Of a DNA stretch of 54,426 bases, positions 44,939-53,980 are shown piece after piece (position 1 is the stretch's first letter; every line of letters begins with the position of its first letter). Made by a program: the position numbers and the translations under genes. Source of the DNA: Labilibaculum sp. (GTDB taxonomy: Bacteria > Bacteroidota > Bacteroidia > Bacteroidales > Marinifilaceae); contig JAESUW010000141.1 of the NCBI GenBank assembly GCA_016760525.1, positions 1 to 54,426 of the forward strand. Direction: 5' to 3'. The notes beneath the pieces are model-generated. The model was not told where the DNA came from. It was given only the letters and a program-made list of their open reading frames with translations, and ran no database searches.

Positions 44939-46930
44939 ATGAAAGATTTAATTAAAATAATTGGGTTAATATGTTTGTCGCTTCTGGCCAATTCTATATA
45001 TGCCCAGTTACAAGTTTCACCATATTTTAAAGATCATTTGGTATTACAGAGAAATCGTGAAAATAAAGTTTGGGGTACTTCCCCAAAAGATAGAATAATA
45101 AAGCTTGAAATTGATGGTGAAAAGTTTAAAACAAAAGCTGATAATAATGGTAAATGGCAAATATTTTTTCCCGAATTTAAGGCAGGCGGACCATATACCA
45201 TCAAAATTTATTCAAAAAATGAGCAAATAACCATTCACGATGTATTATTTGGTGATGTGTGGTTATGTAGCGGACAATCGAATATGGAATATGCAGTAAA
45301 AGCCTTTCCATGGAGTAAGGATGAAATAACCAAAGCTACAAATAAGCAAATAAGATTCCTGGATGTACCGAACCGAATTGATGAGGTGCCTGTTGATGAA
45401 TTACCTCAAAATGTTGAATGGAAGATTGCTACCGGAAATAACATAGAGAATCTTTCGGCAGTAGCTTATTGGTTTGCAAAGAATGTACAACCAAAGGCAG
45501 GTATTCCTATTGGATTAATTACTTCCGATTGGAGTGGTACAGCCATTGAACCATGGATGACTGTTGAATCCTTAAAACCTTTTCCCCAGTTTAAGGAGGT
45601 TCTGGATTATTTGGAAAAAGACCCTAAATCTCATGAGCAGATTAACAAGGAGTTCAAGAACTATTTAAAAAAAGAATGGGGACCAAAGTATTACTATAAG
45701 GGAATTGGTTTAGAACAAAAATGGTATGCTGAAGATACAGATTATACTCAATGGGATACGATCAATTTGCCATGTTGGTGGGAAGATGCCGGTTTGGGAC
45801 TGGAAAATCATGATGGTTCAGTATGGTTTAAAACGACATTTGATTTGCCTAAAGGATTTCAAGAATCAGATTTTCTAATAGATCTAAACCTGATAAAAGA
45901 TTACGACATGGTTTGGGTGAATGGTGTAAAGTTGGGCGAAACATTTGGCGACCAAAATTGGCGACATTATTGGGCTAAACGTTCTATTCTTAAAGAAAAA
46001 GGCAATTCTTTGGTTGTAAGAGTATTCAATTTAAAAGGATACGGAGGAATGAATTTTTCTCCTTTATGGGCCACTCCAATTTTAAAGGGACAATGGGTTT
46101 ATAAAAAAGGAATCTGCATTAATCCAAACACTGTACCCGAGCCTCGAATTGTAAATAAAAGCCCTTTTGGTTATCCCAATGCAATCTATAACACAATGAT
46201 TCATCCATTGCTCAATATTCAACTAACAGGGGCAATTTGGTATCAGGGAGAATCAAATGCAGGCAGAGCTGAAGAATATGCAGACTTGTTTCCTGCTATG
46301 GTCGCTGGTTGGAGAAAGGTGTTTAATCAAGGAGACTTCCCATTCTATTTTGTACAGCTTGCAAACTTTGAAAAAGAGTCGCAAACCCCTAAAGATAGTG
46401 ATTGGGCTGAAATTCGTGAATCCCAGGAAGCTCTTTTGCAATTACCAAATACAGGAATGGCTGTTGCCATTGATTTAGGTGAAGAAAAAAATATTCACCC
46501 TGCAAATAAAATGGAAATAGGAAGGAGACTTGCCTTACATGCCTTACAGAAAAACTATGGGAAAGATACAGTTTCAGACTCACCGGTATTTAAGAATATG
46601 ACAGTTGTTGGCGATTCTATAATCATAGAAATTGAAACATTTGGCAGTAAATTACATTGCACAAATAAATATGCTTACGTAAATGGATTTGCCATAGCAT
46701 CAGGTAAGCAAGAATTCGTGTGGGCAAAAGCAGTATTAAAGGGCAATAAGGTTATTGTATATAACGATAAAGTACAAAAACCACAACATGTTCGTTATGC
46801 CTGGTCTAAGAATCCGGGTGAATTAAACATATATAACTCAAATGGTTTACCATTACGCCCATTCCGAACCGATGACAGAAAAGGTATAACACAAGGGCGT
46901 GTTTTTAGCTTACATAACGTGTTTTTTTAA
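44939..46930 (+). CDS. SASA-family (sialate O-acetylesterase-like) carbohydrate acetylesterase, exported
   Basis: The ORF track begins at a TTG (44879); MKDLIKIIGLICLSLLANS at 44939 gives a signal peptide ending YAQ. The SGNH hydrolase is split by an inserted GH2-like jelly-roll domain (about residues 225-370, WFKTTFDLPKGF and MVWVNGVKLGE). Nucleophile Ser114 lies in CSGQSNMEYA, and IWYQGESNAGRA is the second family block. Members remove O-acetyl groups from sialic acid or other sugars. Beside GH92 it more likely deacetylates mannose residues. It begins 16 bp after GH92. Confidence 0.9.
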   Translation: MKDLIKIIGLICLSLLANSIYAQLQVSPYFKDHLVLQRNRENKVWGTSPKDRIIKLEIDGEKFKTKADNNGKWQIFFPEFKAGGPYTIKIYSKNEQITIHDVLFGDVWLCSGQSNMEYAVKAFPWSKDEITKATNKQIRFLDVPNRIDEVPVDELPQNVEWKIATGNNIENLSAVAYWFAKNVQPKAGIPIGLITSDWSGTAIEPWMTVESLKPFPQFKEVLDYLEKDPKSHEQINKEFKNYLKKEWGPKYYYKGIGLEQKWYAEDTDYTQWDTINLPCWWEDAGLGLENHDGSVWFKTTFDLPKGFQESDFLIDLNLIKDYDMVWVNGVKLGETFGDQNWRHYWAKRSILKEKGNSLVVRVFNLKGYGGMNFSPLWATPILKGQWVYKKGICINPNTVPEPRIVNKSPFGYPNAIYNTMIHPLLNIQLTGAIWYQGESNAGRAEEYADLFPAMVAGWRKVFNQGDFPFYFVQLANFEKESQTPKDSDWAEIRESQEALLQLPNTGMAVAIDLGEEKNIHPANKMEIGRRLALHALQKNYGKDTVSDSPVFKNMTVVGDSIIIEIETFGSKLHCTNKYAYVNGFAIASGKQEFVWAKAVLKGNKVIVYNDKVQKPQHVRYAWSKNPGELNIYNSNGLPLRPFRTDDRKGITQGRVFSLHNVFF

Positions 46931-46933
46931 ATA

Positions 46934-48052
46934 ATGACGCAAATGAAATATTCAATTACATTGACAGGACTTTTATTACTTGGATTGATTTCTTGTAATA
47001 ATAAGACAAAGGACAACTCAAAATCTTTAGAAGTATATAAGGATGTCGTTTTTACTAATTTGTTTCATAAAGATTCTAATGGAGTAACCGGGGCTGATGG
47101 AACAATTTCGGTACCGTTCCCGGATGGTAGTTCTTTATTTATGATGGGTGACAGTTTTTTAGGTAAAGTTGTTAATATGCAACGCGACCCTAAAACAAAG
47201 ATGATTAACAATACCTTCATCATTGTTGATAAAGAAAGATTGAATGCCAAAGCACTTTATGGGGGGAAATATAATAATCCTGAGACATTTGTAATACCAG
47301 AAAATGATGATGATTGTTACTATTGGCCTGGACATGGCTTTGTTCATGATGGTGTTTTCCATTTTTTCATGTCAAAATTTAAACATAGCAATGACATGTG
47401 GGGATTCGAATTCGTGGGTACTGATTATTTGAGATACACAGTAGATGGAATTGAGAAAATAGCCATAGAATCTTTCCCGTTTACAGTAGAGAATAAAGTT
47501 CACTGGGGACATTGCGTACTAAAAGATGGGAATTATATCTATATCTATGGAAGCAGAGTTGAGGAAGATGGGATAGCGCGAGCTCATGTTTGCCGAACAA
47601 TTCTTAATCTGGAAAATAAACTGGATTTTGAAAAAATAGAATTTTTCGACCAAAATAGATGGAGTAATGAAGCAAGAGCAAGCACCCCGATGGAGGGAAC
47701 ATCCAGTAATATTTCCGAGCAGTTTTCTGTGTTTAAGTACCAGGATAAATACATCCTCTTATCTCAGGAAAGAGGGATAGGTGAAGGAGCAATCTATACG
47801 TATTTATCCGATTCTCCTATTGGTCCATGGAAAAGTAAAAAAATGATTTATAAGACCAAAGAAGCATCTGTTGATCCTGATATTTTCACCTATAATGCAA
47901 TGGCTCACCCTCAGTATATAGAAAATGATGAGTTACTGATATGCTATAATATAAATTCATTAAAAGTTCCAAGAGTCTATACTAATGTTGATTGTTACAG
48001 GCCTGTATTTTTGAGGGTGCCAATGGCGTTAATTTTAGGTCAGAAAAAATAG
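46934..48052 (+). CDS. DUF5005/DUF4185-like five-bladed propeller lipoprotein
   Basis: Lipoprotein, Cys21 (LLGLISCNNKTKD); the ATG at 46943 is an alternative start. The rest is a beta-propeller with GADGTISVPFPDGSSLFMMG near the start, matching the DUF5005/DUF4185 type related in fold to GH43-like enzymes, plus PGHGFVHDGVFHFFMSKF and HWGHCVLKDGNYIYIYGS. Candidate acidic residues lie in these blocks, so it may be a hydrolase, but no activity can be named. It is 3 bp after the esterase gene, so certainly cotranscribed. Confidence 0.68.
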   Translation: MTQMKYSITLTGLLLLGLISCNNKTKDNSKSLEVYKDVVFTNLFHKDSNGVTGADGTISVPFPDGSSLFMMGDSFLGKVVNMQRDPKTKMINNTFIIVDKERLNAKALYGGKYNNPETFVIPENDDDCYYWPGHGFVHDGVFHFFMSKFKHSNDMWGFEFVGTDYLRYTVDGIEKIAIESFPFTVENKVHWGHCVLKDGNYIYIYGSRVEEDGIARAHVCRTILNLENKLDFEKIEFFDQNRWSNEARASTPMEGTSSNISEQFSVFKYQDKYILLSQERGIGEGAIYTYLSDSPIGPWKSKKMIYKTKEASVDPDIFTYNAMAHPQYIENDELLICYNINSLKVPRVYTNVDCYRPVFLRVPMALILGQKK

Positions 48053-48088
48053 AATTAGATAAATAAAGTCGAAAGATATATAAGTAGT

Positions 48089-49858
48089 ATGAAGAATAAG
48101 ATGAGAAAGACGACTCAGTATTTGATGCCATTTCAAAAGAATGGAGAGGCTAAGGATAGATATAGAATTTATCCAAGTTTTAAACTTGAAGATGGTGAAA
48201 TCTGTACAGGTATTAAGTCATTAGCAAATCGAATTTGCGATGAAAAAATTATTTGTATTGATGGTTATATTGGAGTTTATTTTGAATTGTTTCGTAAGTC
48301 TTTAAATAATGCTTTACTAGAAATTGGTTGTACTGCTAATTGGGTAGATGTATCAAAAGCAATGTTATCGGAAGAACAAGTAGAGAATTTAGTTGAACCA
48401 TTTATGGGTAAACCAGATTCTATTTTTGGGACTCGAGCAACAATTGGCCTTGCTGATTTTTTTGATGTGTGCAAGTTGGCAGAATTGAAAGCTAAGCATG
48501 GAGATAATCTTACCATTTATTATGGCTGCGGAGCGTCACTAATTAAGAATGAAGGAATATTGCTTTATATTGATTTGCCAAAGAATGAGTTACAATTCAG
48601 AGTACGTGCAGAAAGTGTTAGAAACTTAGGAACGACCAAAGTTTCTGATATGAAAACTACTTATAAGCGTTACTACTTTATTGATTGGGTTGTTTTAAAC
48701 AAGCATAAAAAGGAAATTCTAAAGGATATCGATATTATACTTGACGGACAAAGAGAGGATGTCTATCCTTGGATGGAAGGAGATGCCTTTAGAAAAGGAC
48801 TAAAGCAAATGGGACAAAGCCCGTTCAGAGCAAGACCATGGTTTGAACCTGGTATTTGGGGAGGAGCATGGATAAAAGATAAGATTGATGGACTAAATAA
48901 AGAAGTTAAGAATTATGCATGGTCCTTCGAGTTAATTACACCTGAAAATGGCATCGTATTTCAAAGTTCTAAAAATCTGTTAGAAGTATCTTTTGACTTT
49001 ATCATGTACGCTGAAGGAGAGTCAGTAATGGGAGCACTGGATTACTCAAAATTTGGAGATGAATTTCCAATTCGATTCGATTTCCTTGACACTTTTGATG
49101 GAGGTAATCTCTCAGTACAATGTCATCCGAGACCAGAGTATTGTAAAGAACATTTTGGAGAAACCATAACACAAGAGGAAACTTATTATATTCTGGATCG
49201 GAAAAATGATGCAACCGTTTATCTTGGTTTCCGGGAAGATATTGAACCAAAGAGATTTGAGAAAACACTCTGGAATAGTTTTAATTCCAACACTCCTATT
49301 GATATTACAGAATTTGTTCAAACTCATCCTGCAAAAAAACACGATTTATTTTTGATTCCTCCGGGAACGATTCACGCATCAGGCATTGACAATTTAGTAT
49401 TGGAAATTAGTACAACGCCATACATTTTTACTTTTAAAATGTACGATTGGGTAAGACCTGATTTGGATGGTAATCCAAGACCTTTAAATATTGAACATGG
49501 CATGAAAAACCTTTATTTTGATAGAAAAGGAGAAAAGGTCAAGAAGGAGTTTATTTCCCAACCTGTAGAGTTGAATAAAGGAGAAGATTGGGTGCGATAT
49601 GAACTACCAACTCATGAAAAGCATTCATACCGGGTAAATCGTTATCATTTTAATTCAGAGATAGCTATTGAAACTGAAGGAAAGTGCCATGTATTAAGTC
49701 TGGTTGAAGGAACAAGCATAAAAATTGAATCGGAGAATGGAATGTGTGAGACATTTCAATACGCAGAATCATTCGTTGTTCCGGCTTCGGCAAAAAGTTA
49801 TACCATCACTAATATTTCTGATAACGAGGCAATGTTAATCGTTGCATTTATGAAATAA
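48089..49858 (+). CDS. Class I mannose-6-phosphate isomerase-like enzyme with long N-terminal domain
   Basis: Length 589 aa, about 250 more than classical ManA. Residues about 240-589 hold the cupin isomerase: FEPGIWGGAWIKDKI, LSVQCHPRPEYCKEHFGE (zinc ligands) and LIPPGTIHASGIDN. The first 230 residues contain IICIDGYIGVYFELFRKSL and IYYGCGASLIKNEG, resembling the frame of a nucleoside-kinase-like fold but without a GxxGxGKS P-loop. Expected reaction: mannose 6-phosphate to fructose 6-phosphate. It lies directly before the ROK kinase and MFS importer, completing a mannose entry route. An ATG at 48101 (MRKTTQYLMPF) may be the true start. Confidence 0.8.
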   Translation: MKNKMRKTTQYLMPFQKNGEAKDRYRIYPSFKLEDGEICTGIKSLANRICDEKIICIDGYIGVYFELFRKSLNNALLEIGCTANWVDVSKAMLSEEQVENLVEPFMGKPDSIFGTRATIGLADFFDVCKLAELKAKHGDNLTIYYGCGASLIKNEGILLYIDLPKNELQFRVRAESVRNLGTTKVSDMKTTYKRYYFIDWVVLNKHKKEILKDIDIILDGQREDVYPWMEGDAFRKGLKQMGQSPFRARPWFEPGIWGGAWIKDKIDGLNKEVKNYAWSFELITPENGIVFQSSKNLLEVSFDFIMYAEGESVMGALDYSKFGDEFPIRFDFLDTFDGGNLSVQCHPRPEYCKEHFGETITQEETYYILDRKNDATVYLGFREDIEPKRFEKTLWNSFNSNTPIDITEFVQTHPAKKHDLFLIPPGTIHASGIDNLVLEISTTPYIFTFKMYDWVRPDLDGNPRPLNIEHGMKNLYFDRKGEKVKKEFISQPVELNKGEDWVRYELPTHEKHSYRVNRYHFNSEIAIETEGKCHVLSLVEGTSIKIESENGMCETFQYAESFVVPASAKSYTITNISDNEAMLIVAFMK

Positions 49859-49877
49859 ATATCAAGATAATGAATTA

Positions 49878-49920
49878 GAGGAAGTAAGTCTGAATTTATA
49901 ATCAGACTTACCTCTGTTAT
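49878..49920 (+). terminator. Hairpin between isomerase-like gene and ROK kinase
   Basis: GTAAGTCTGA / TCAGACTTAC with flanking GAGG...CCTC, followed by TGTTATTT. It may be a partial terminator or processing site within PUL2. Confidence 0.5.
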
Positions 49921-49939
49921 TTAATTGAAAAACGGATCA

Positions 49940-50875
49940 ATGAGAAAAAAATATGCAATTGGAGTAGATATTGGCGGTAGTCATATTAGCTCAATCCTGG
50001 TTGATGTGGAAAAAGGTAGTGCTGTTAGAGATAGCTATTCAGAATACAAGGTAAATAATCAAGCTTGCGCAAACGAAATAATTCAGACATGGGGTAAAGC
50101 AATTCAGAAAACGATTGATTATGTAGGTTTTGATCAGATAGACGGAATTGGATTTGCAATGCCCGGACCATTTGATTATAAAAAAGGAATAGCCTTACTG
50201 AAGGATGTCGCAAAATATGATAGCCTATATGGTTTAAATATAGGAAATGAGTTGAAAAAAGTATTACACCTTTCTGACGCTATACCTTTTAGGTACATCA
50301 ATGATGCAATGTCGTTTGCAATTGGAGAAACATGGAGTGGTAAAGGTGCAGGTTTTGATAAAGTTGTGGCAATTACTTTAGGAACAGGATTTGGTTCTGC
50401 TTTCGTGACAAATGGAGTTCCTGTATTAGAGGGGAACAATGTTCCTTCAATGGGATATGTGTATAACTTCCCTTACGAAAATGGAATTGCTGATGATTAT
50501 TTTTCAACCAGATGGTTTGTTCAGGAATATGAAAGAAGAACAGGTGAAAAATGCCATGGAGTAAAAGAAATCGCCGATAAGGCAGAGGATGATAAGATTG
50601 CGAAAGAATTATTTATCGATTTTGGGCAAAGGCTGGGAGAGTTCCTGTCTCCGCTCCTGAAGAATTTTAATGCCAACTGTCTGGTGATTGGAGGTAACAT
50701 TTCAAAGGCATATCATTTATTTGGTCCATATTTCGAGGAGGTTTTAAAAAAACAATCTATCACTATTGATATATCTGTTTCAGAATTAATGGAAACGGCA
50801 GCCATGGTTGGGGGAGCTCGTTTAATAGATAATGATTTCTGGTTGAAAACACAGCCTTTAGTGTCAAACATTTAA
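49940..50875 (+). CDS. ROK-family sugar kinase (probable mannokinase/hexokinase)
   Basis: The ORF track begins at a TTG (49925); the ATG at 49940 starts MRKKYAIGVDIGGSH, the ATP-binding phosphate-1 motif. VVAITLGTGFGSAFV is phosphate-2; CLVIGGNISKAY is the adenosine block; IPFRYINDAMSFAIGE holds the catalytic Asp. The usual ROK zinc motif (CxCGxxGC) and the E-x-G-H block are missing; the matching place reads PSMGYVYNF. It would phosphorylate mannose (or glucose) brought in by the adjacent MFS importer. Confidence 0.85.
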   Translation: MRKKYAIGVDIGGSHISSILVDVEKGSAVRDSYSEYKVNNQACANEIIQTWGKAIQKTIDYVGFDQIDGIGFAMPGPFDYKKGIALLKDVAKYDSLYGLNIGNELKKVLHLSDAIPFRYINDAMSFAIGETWSGKGAGFDKVVAITLGTGFGSAFVTNGVPVLEGNNVPSMGYVYNFPYENGIADDYFSTRWFVQEYERRTGEKCHGVKEIADKAEDDKIAKELFIDFGQRLGEFLSPLLKNFNANCLVIGGNISKAYHLFGPYFEEVLKKQSITIDISVSELMETAAMVGGARLIDNDFWLKTQPLVSNI

Positions 50876-50886
50876 ATTGAATAATA

Positions 50887-52032
50887 ATGCATAAAGATTC
50901 AAAAAGGAATATTTTACCAGTGTTCTTTGGGTTCTTTGTAATGGGATTCGCTGATGTAGTAGGGATATCTACAAGTTACGTAAAACAGGATTTTAACCTA
51001 ACGGATTCCGCTGCAAATCTTCTGCCAATGATGGTGTTTTTGTGGTTTGCAGTATTTTCAGTACCAACAAGTATGTTGATGAATAAAATTGGACGGAAAA
51101 AGACTGTAATTATTAGTTTATGCACAACGTTTCTGGCTTTGTTAATACCATTAATTGAATATCGCTTTTCGATGGTTCTATTTGCATTCGCATTATTGGG
51201 TATCGGAAACACAATTTTACAAGTGTCCTTAAATCCTCTATTAACAAATGTGGTTAGTGGCGAAAAGTTGACAAGTAGTTTAACACTTGGACAATTTGTT
51301 AAAGCAATTGCATCTTTTTTGGGGCCTGTAATTGCAGGTGTGGCCTCAAGTTCATTTGGTAATTGGAAAATGATGTTTCCTGTTTTTGCTTTAATAACAC
51401 TTATTTCAGGCTTATGGTTATTACTTACACCTGTTAAAGAAGACGAAAAAAACACAAGTACATCTAGTTTTTATAAGAGTTTCAGTCTTTTAAAAGACCC
51501 GGTAATATTAACTTTCTTTTTAGCAATTCTGCTCTTGGTTGGAATTGATGTTGGCCTAAATACAACTTTACCTAAATTCTTAATAGAACGCACCAATATG
51601 ACTCTGGAAAAAGCTGGTTTAGGAACGAGTCTATACTTTGCGGCACGTACCGTAGGAACATTTGTCGGGGCAATTTTATTGATTAAGTTTTCTGGGAGAA
51701 AATTTTATATCGGAAGTATGATTTTAGGTGTTTTTGCAATGTTCTTAATGATTTTTGTTACGAATATTTGGAGTATTTCAATATTAATTTTTTGTTTGGG
51801 ATTAGCATTAGCCAATGTATTCTCCATAATTTTTTCAGCCGCTTTAAAACGAGTGCCACAAAGAGCTAATGAAGTTTCCGGATTACTTATTATGGGGGTA
51901 GCTGGAGGTGCTGTTGTGCCACCGATAATGGGGGTTGTTTCTGACTCTTTTGGACAAATTGGTGCTATGGTCGTTTTAATGATTGCCATGGCTTATCTTC
52001 TTGTGAACTCTATTCAGATGAAAGAAAAATAA
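50887..52032 (+). CDS. MFS sugar permease
   Basis: A 381-aa, 12-helix major-facilitator protein. The loop 2-3 motif is NKIGRKKTVI. It is similar in layout to bacterial hexose/fucose permeases (FucP/GlcP type), with EVSGLLIMGVAGGAVVPPIMG in the second half. It starts 11 bp after the ROK kinase. Likely imports mannose released by GH92 in the periplasm. Followed by a terminator, so it is the last gene of PUL2. Confidence 0.88.
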   Translation: MHKDSKRNILPVFFGFFVMGFADVVGISTSYVKQDFNLTDSAANLLPMMVFLWFAVFSVPTSMLMNKIGRKKTVIISLCTTFLALLIPLIEYRFSMVLFAFALLGIGNTILQVSLNPLLTNVVSGEKLTSSLTLGQFVKAIASFLGPVIAGVASSSFGNWKMMFPVFALITLISGLWLLLTPVKEDEKNTSTSSFYKSFSLLKDPVILTFFLAILLLVGIDVGLNTTLPKFLIERTNMTLEKAGLGTSLYFAARTVGTFVGAILLIKFSGRKFYIGSMILGVFAMFLMIFVTNIWSISILIFCLGLALANVFSIIFSAALKRVPQRANEVSGLLIMGVAGGAVVPPIMGVVSDSFGQIGAMVVLMIAMAYLLVNSIQMKEK

Positions 52033-52059
52033 ATGTACTTAAAAGATAGAATTATAATT

Positions 52060-52085
52060 AGGACATGATTTCTTGTCCTTTTTTT
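52060..52085 (+). terminator. Rho-independent terminator at the end of PUL2
   Basis: AGGACA / TGTCCT with a short loop followed by seven T residues, 28 bp after the permease stop codon. Confidence 0.8.
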
Positions 52086-52296
52086 ATATTATTTGAAATG
52101 AATAATATAGATATATAGGTAGTTTTTGATACCATGAAACGATTGGGTAATAATTCTTAATTTTTGGAAAGAAGATAACTGAAAATATGAAATTCCTTAT
52201 TGGTCACAAGAGCAATAGTATTTATTAAAAAAAGATCTTCTCTCCTTGGGTATCTGCAAAATTGACTTTATCTATAATAGAATGAATTGGGTGAAA
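52086..52296. other. Intergenic region after PUL2
   Basis: AT-rich, no gene recognised. The 74-aa minus-strand ORF that reaches into it (52225-52449) overlaps the structured element and shows no protein-like pattern. Confidence 0.5.
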
Positions 52297-52492
52297 ACAG
52301 AAAAGGCTGTAAATCAGTAGATTTACAGCCTTTTGGATTAGGATAATTCCTAAATTGCGGAGAGAGAGGGAGTTTATAGTTTTTGTAAAAAGGGTTGATT
52401 TATAATGCTTTGTTGCTGTTTGAAATGTTGTGTTCACTTGAGAGTTCACTTTGAGATTATCTCAAAAGAATTTGGTCTTATTTGATGTCTTT
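52297..52492 (-). ncRNA. Candidate small RNA / tRNA-Ser-tail element, copy 3
   Basis: On the minus strand: possible promoter TTGAA-N18-ATCGATAAA (about 52500-52530), the block of about 43 nt shared with copy 2, a linker, CTCCCTCTCTCTCCGC, a 22-nt trailer identical to copy 1, and a perfect terminator hairpin AAAAGGCTGTAAATC / GATTTACAGCCTTTT. Predicted length is about 195 nt. It lies about 250 bp downstream of the broken endonuclease gene, so a 3'-UTR origin is possible but less likely at that distance. Copy 2 lies on the other side of PUL2 in the same orientation. Confidence 0.42.
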
Positions 52493-52724
52493 TGCACATT
52501 TATCGATACAGAACTTATTTTCTTGTTCAATAGATAATCAAAGCAAACTTGAAAGAAATGTAACTTTCGTATTTAATTTATTAGATAATGTGTTGGACAA
52601 TATTCTGAAATTTCGCACCAAGCATATTATCATTCAGACATAAAAAAATCGCTACAAATTTGCCTATGCAATCAATTTAGGAGATGGTTCAAATTGAGTA
52701 CAAATTTTCTAGCAATGAGATATT

Positions 52725-53678
52725 TTATACTTTAAATTCACACCAAAGGGGAAAATGATCAGAAATTCTAAATGATAGTTTTGATAAGGAATAGTTCCTG
52801 TCAGTTAGAACATAGTCTCTAAAGTCATAGATACCACCGTTAATAAAATCTAATGAGATTTGTGATTTACCTCTACTATTTTTGTACCAGCCAATTTGAT
52901 CATATAGTTTGATTTTTCTGAAGATAGTACTCGGTAAATCACGAATTTATTCAGGAATAAAAAGCTCCTTTGAGACGAATGCATTATATGCTTTATCTCC
53001 TTTACGTTCTATATTAAAATCACCAAGAATTATTAAGCTCTGATTCCACTTTTTTAGTTGTTTAGCCCAAGTATACATCCATTCTGAAATTGCTTTTAAT
53101 TCAGGTATACGATCGGTTGAATTATCACCATATAAAATATGAAGTGTTAAAAGTACAAAGGTTTTATTTTTAGTTTTGAAGCCTACGGCATATGGTGTTC
53201 GAGCAAATTGTCTATCCAGAGCATCAGGCTTTATATCCAGGAGTTGTTCTCGTGGAATAACTATTTCACAAGCTAATCCAGATAGTTTAACCCTTTTCGT
53301 ATTAAAAATGAAAGCTAACCTTTCACCATTACCGGGACCACCTTTTGTAATATCAGTCATTATAAAACTCCAATCATCACCGAGCATACGTATAGTATCA
53401 CGTAAACATTTAATATCATTTTTTACTTCTTGTATTGCAATTACATCAAAACTTTTAATTATCTCAATTATACAGAGCAAAGAGTGTAAATCCCTGCAGG
53501 GACTATCTTTAGGTTCGGCTTCCCATTTTGCTGTTAAGCGTCCAAAAGCTCTTATGTTCCAAGTCGCAATAAGTATGTTAGCATCTGTTTTTTTTGATAT
53601 TCGAGTGTCTAGTTGTTGACGTAAATCTTTGATTTCATAAATTATATTTCGAGGTGGTATTTCAAAAATTTTGGACAT
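52725..53678 (-). pseudogene. Endonuclease/exonuclease/phosphatase-family gene interrupted by one in-frame stop
   Basis: The ORF track stops after 243 aa (ELFIPE, TAA at 52947-52949). The same frame, without any shift, continues IRDLPSTIFRKIKLYDQIGW and ...LSFRISDHFPLWCEFKV to a TAA at 52725-52727, for 317 codons in total. The N-terminal part has ATWNIRAFG, VIAIQEVKND and LIILGDFNIE; the essential Asp-His of the family (ISDHFPLW) lies beyond the early stop. So the protein as read lacks part of its active site. It is either a recent nonsense mutant (or sequencing error) or is rescued by readthrough. Substrate (nucleic acid or phospholipid) not determinable. Confidence 0.85.
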
Positions 53679-53909
53679 AGGTTTGGATTTTTTAGTTCTT
53701 TAATAAATATACAAATAATCTTAAGAGATTAATAATGAATACGGTGTGTGGAATGATCACATATAGGTAAATCACAACCTTAAGCTAGTGTTAGAAAGTA
53801 GTAACCTTCATAATTATATATCGAGTCTAAGAAACAAAAAATCTAAAGGGATATTTAGAAAGTAGTTGAAACGTAAAAAAAAGCTTCCTTTTTTTGGAGA
53901 AATAGAATG

Positions 53910-53952
53910 AAACCCCTACTATTGTATCTTAATGATACAATAGTAGGGGTTT
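53910..53952. terminator. Perfect 19-bp palindrome, probable bidirectional terminator or REP-like hairpin
   Basis: AAACCCCTACTATTGTATC and its exact inverse GATACAATAGTAGGGGTTT are separated by 5 nt. Short A/T-rich runs lie on both sides. It is about 230 bp upstream of the endonuclease gene and not adjacent to any stop codon. Confidence 0.5.
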
Positions 53953-53980
53953 ATTGTAATATGTAAAAAAATAAACCAAT

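Noticed and set aside
50976-51455. 159-aa minus-strand ORF within the MFS permease gene
   Set aside because: It is antisense to a well-supported membrane protein; its sequence has no domain pattern.
52225-52449. 74-aa minus-strand ORF
   Set aside because: It coincides with the structured repeat element, and the equivalent region at 35.2 kb does not preserve the frame.
53176-53619. 147-aa plus-strand ORF opposite the endonuclease-family gene
   Set aside because: It is an antisense shadow; the minus-strand frame has clear family motifs (GDFN, ATWNIR) and the plus frame shows none.
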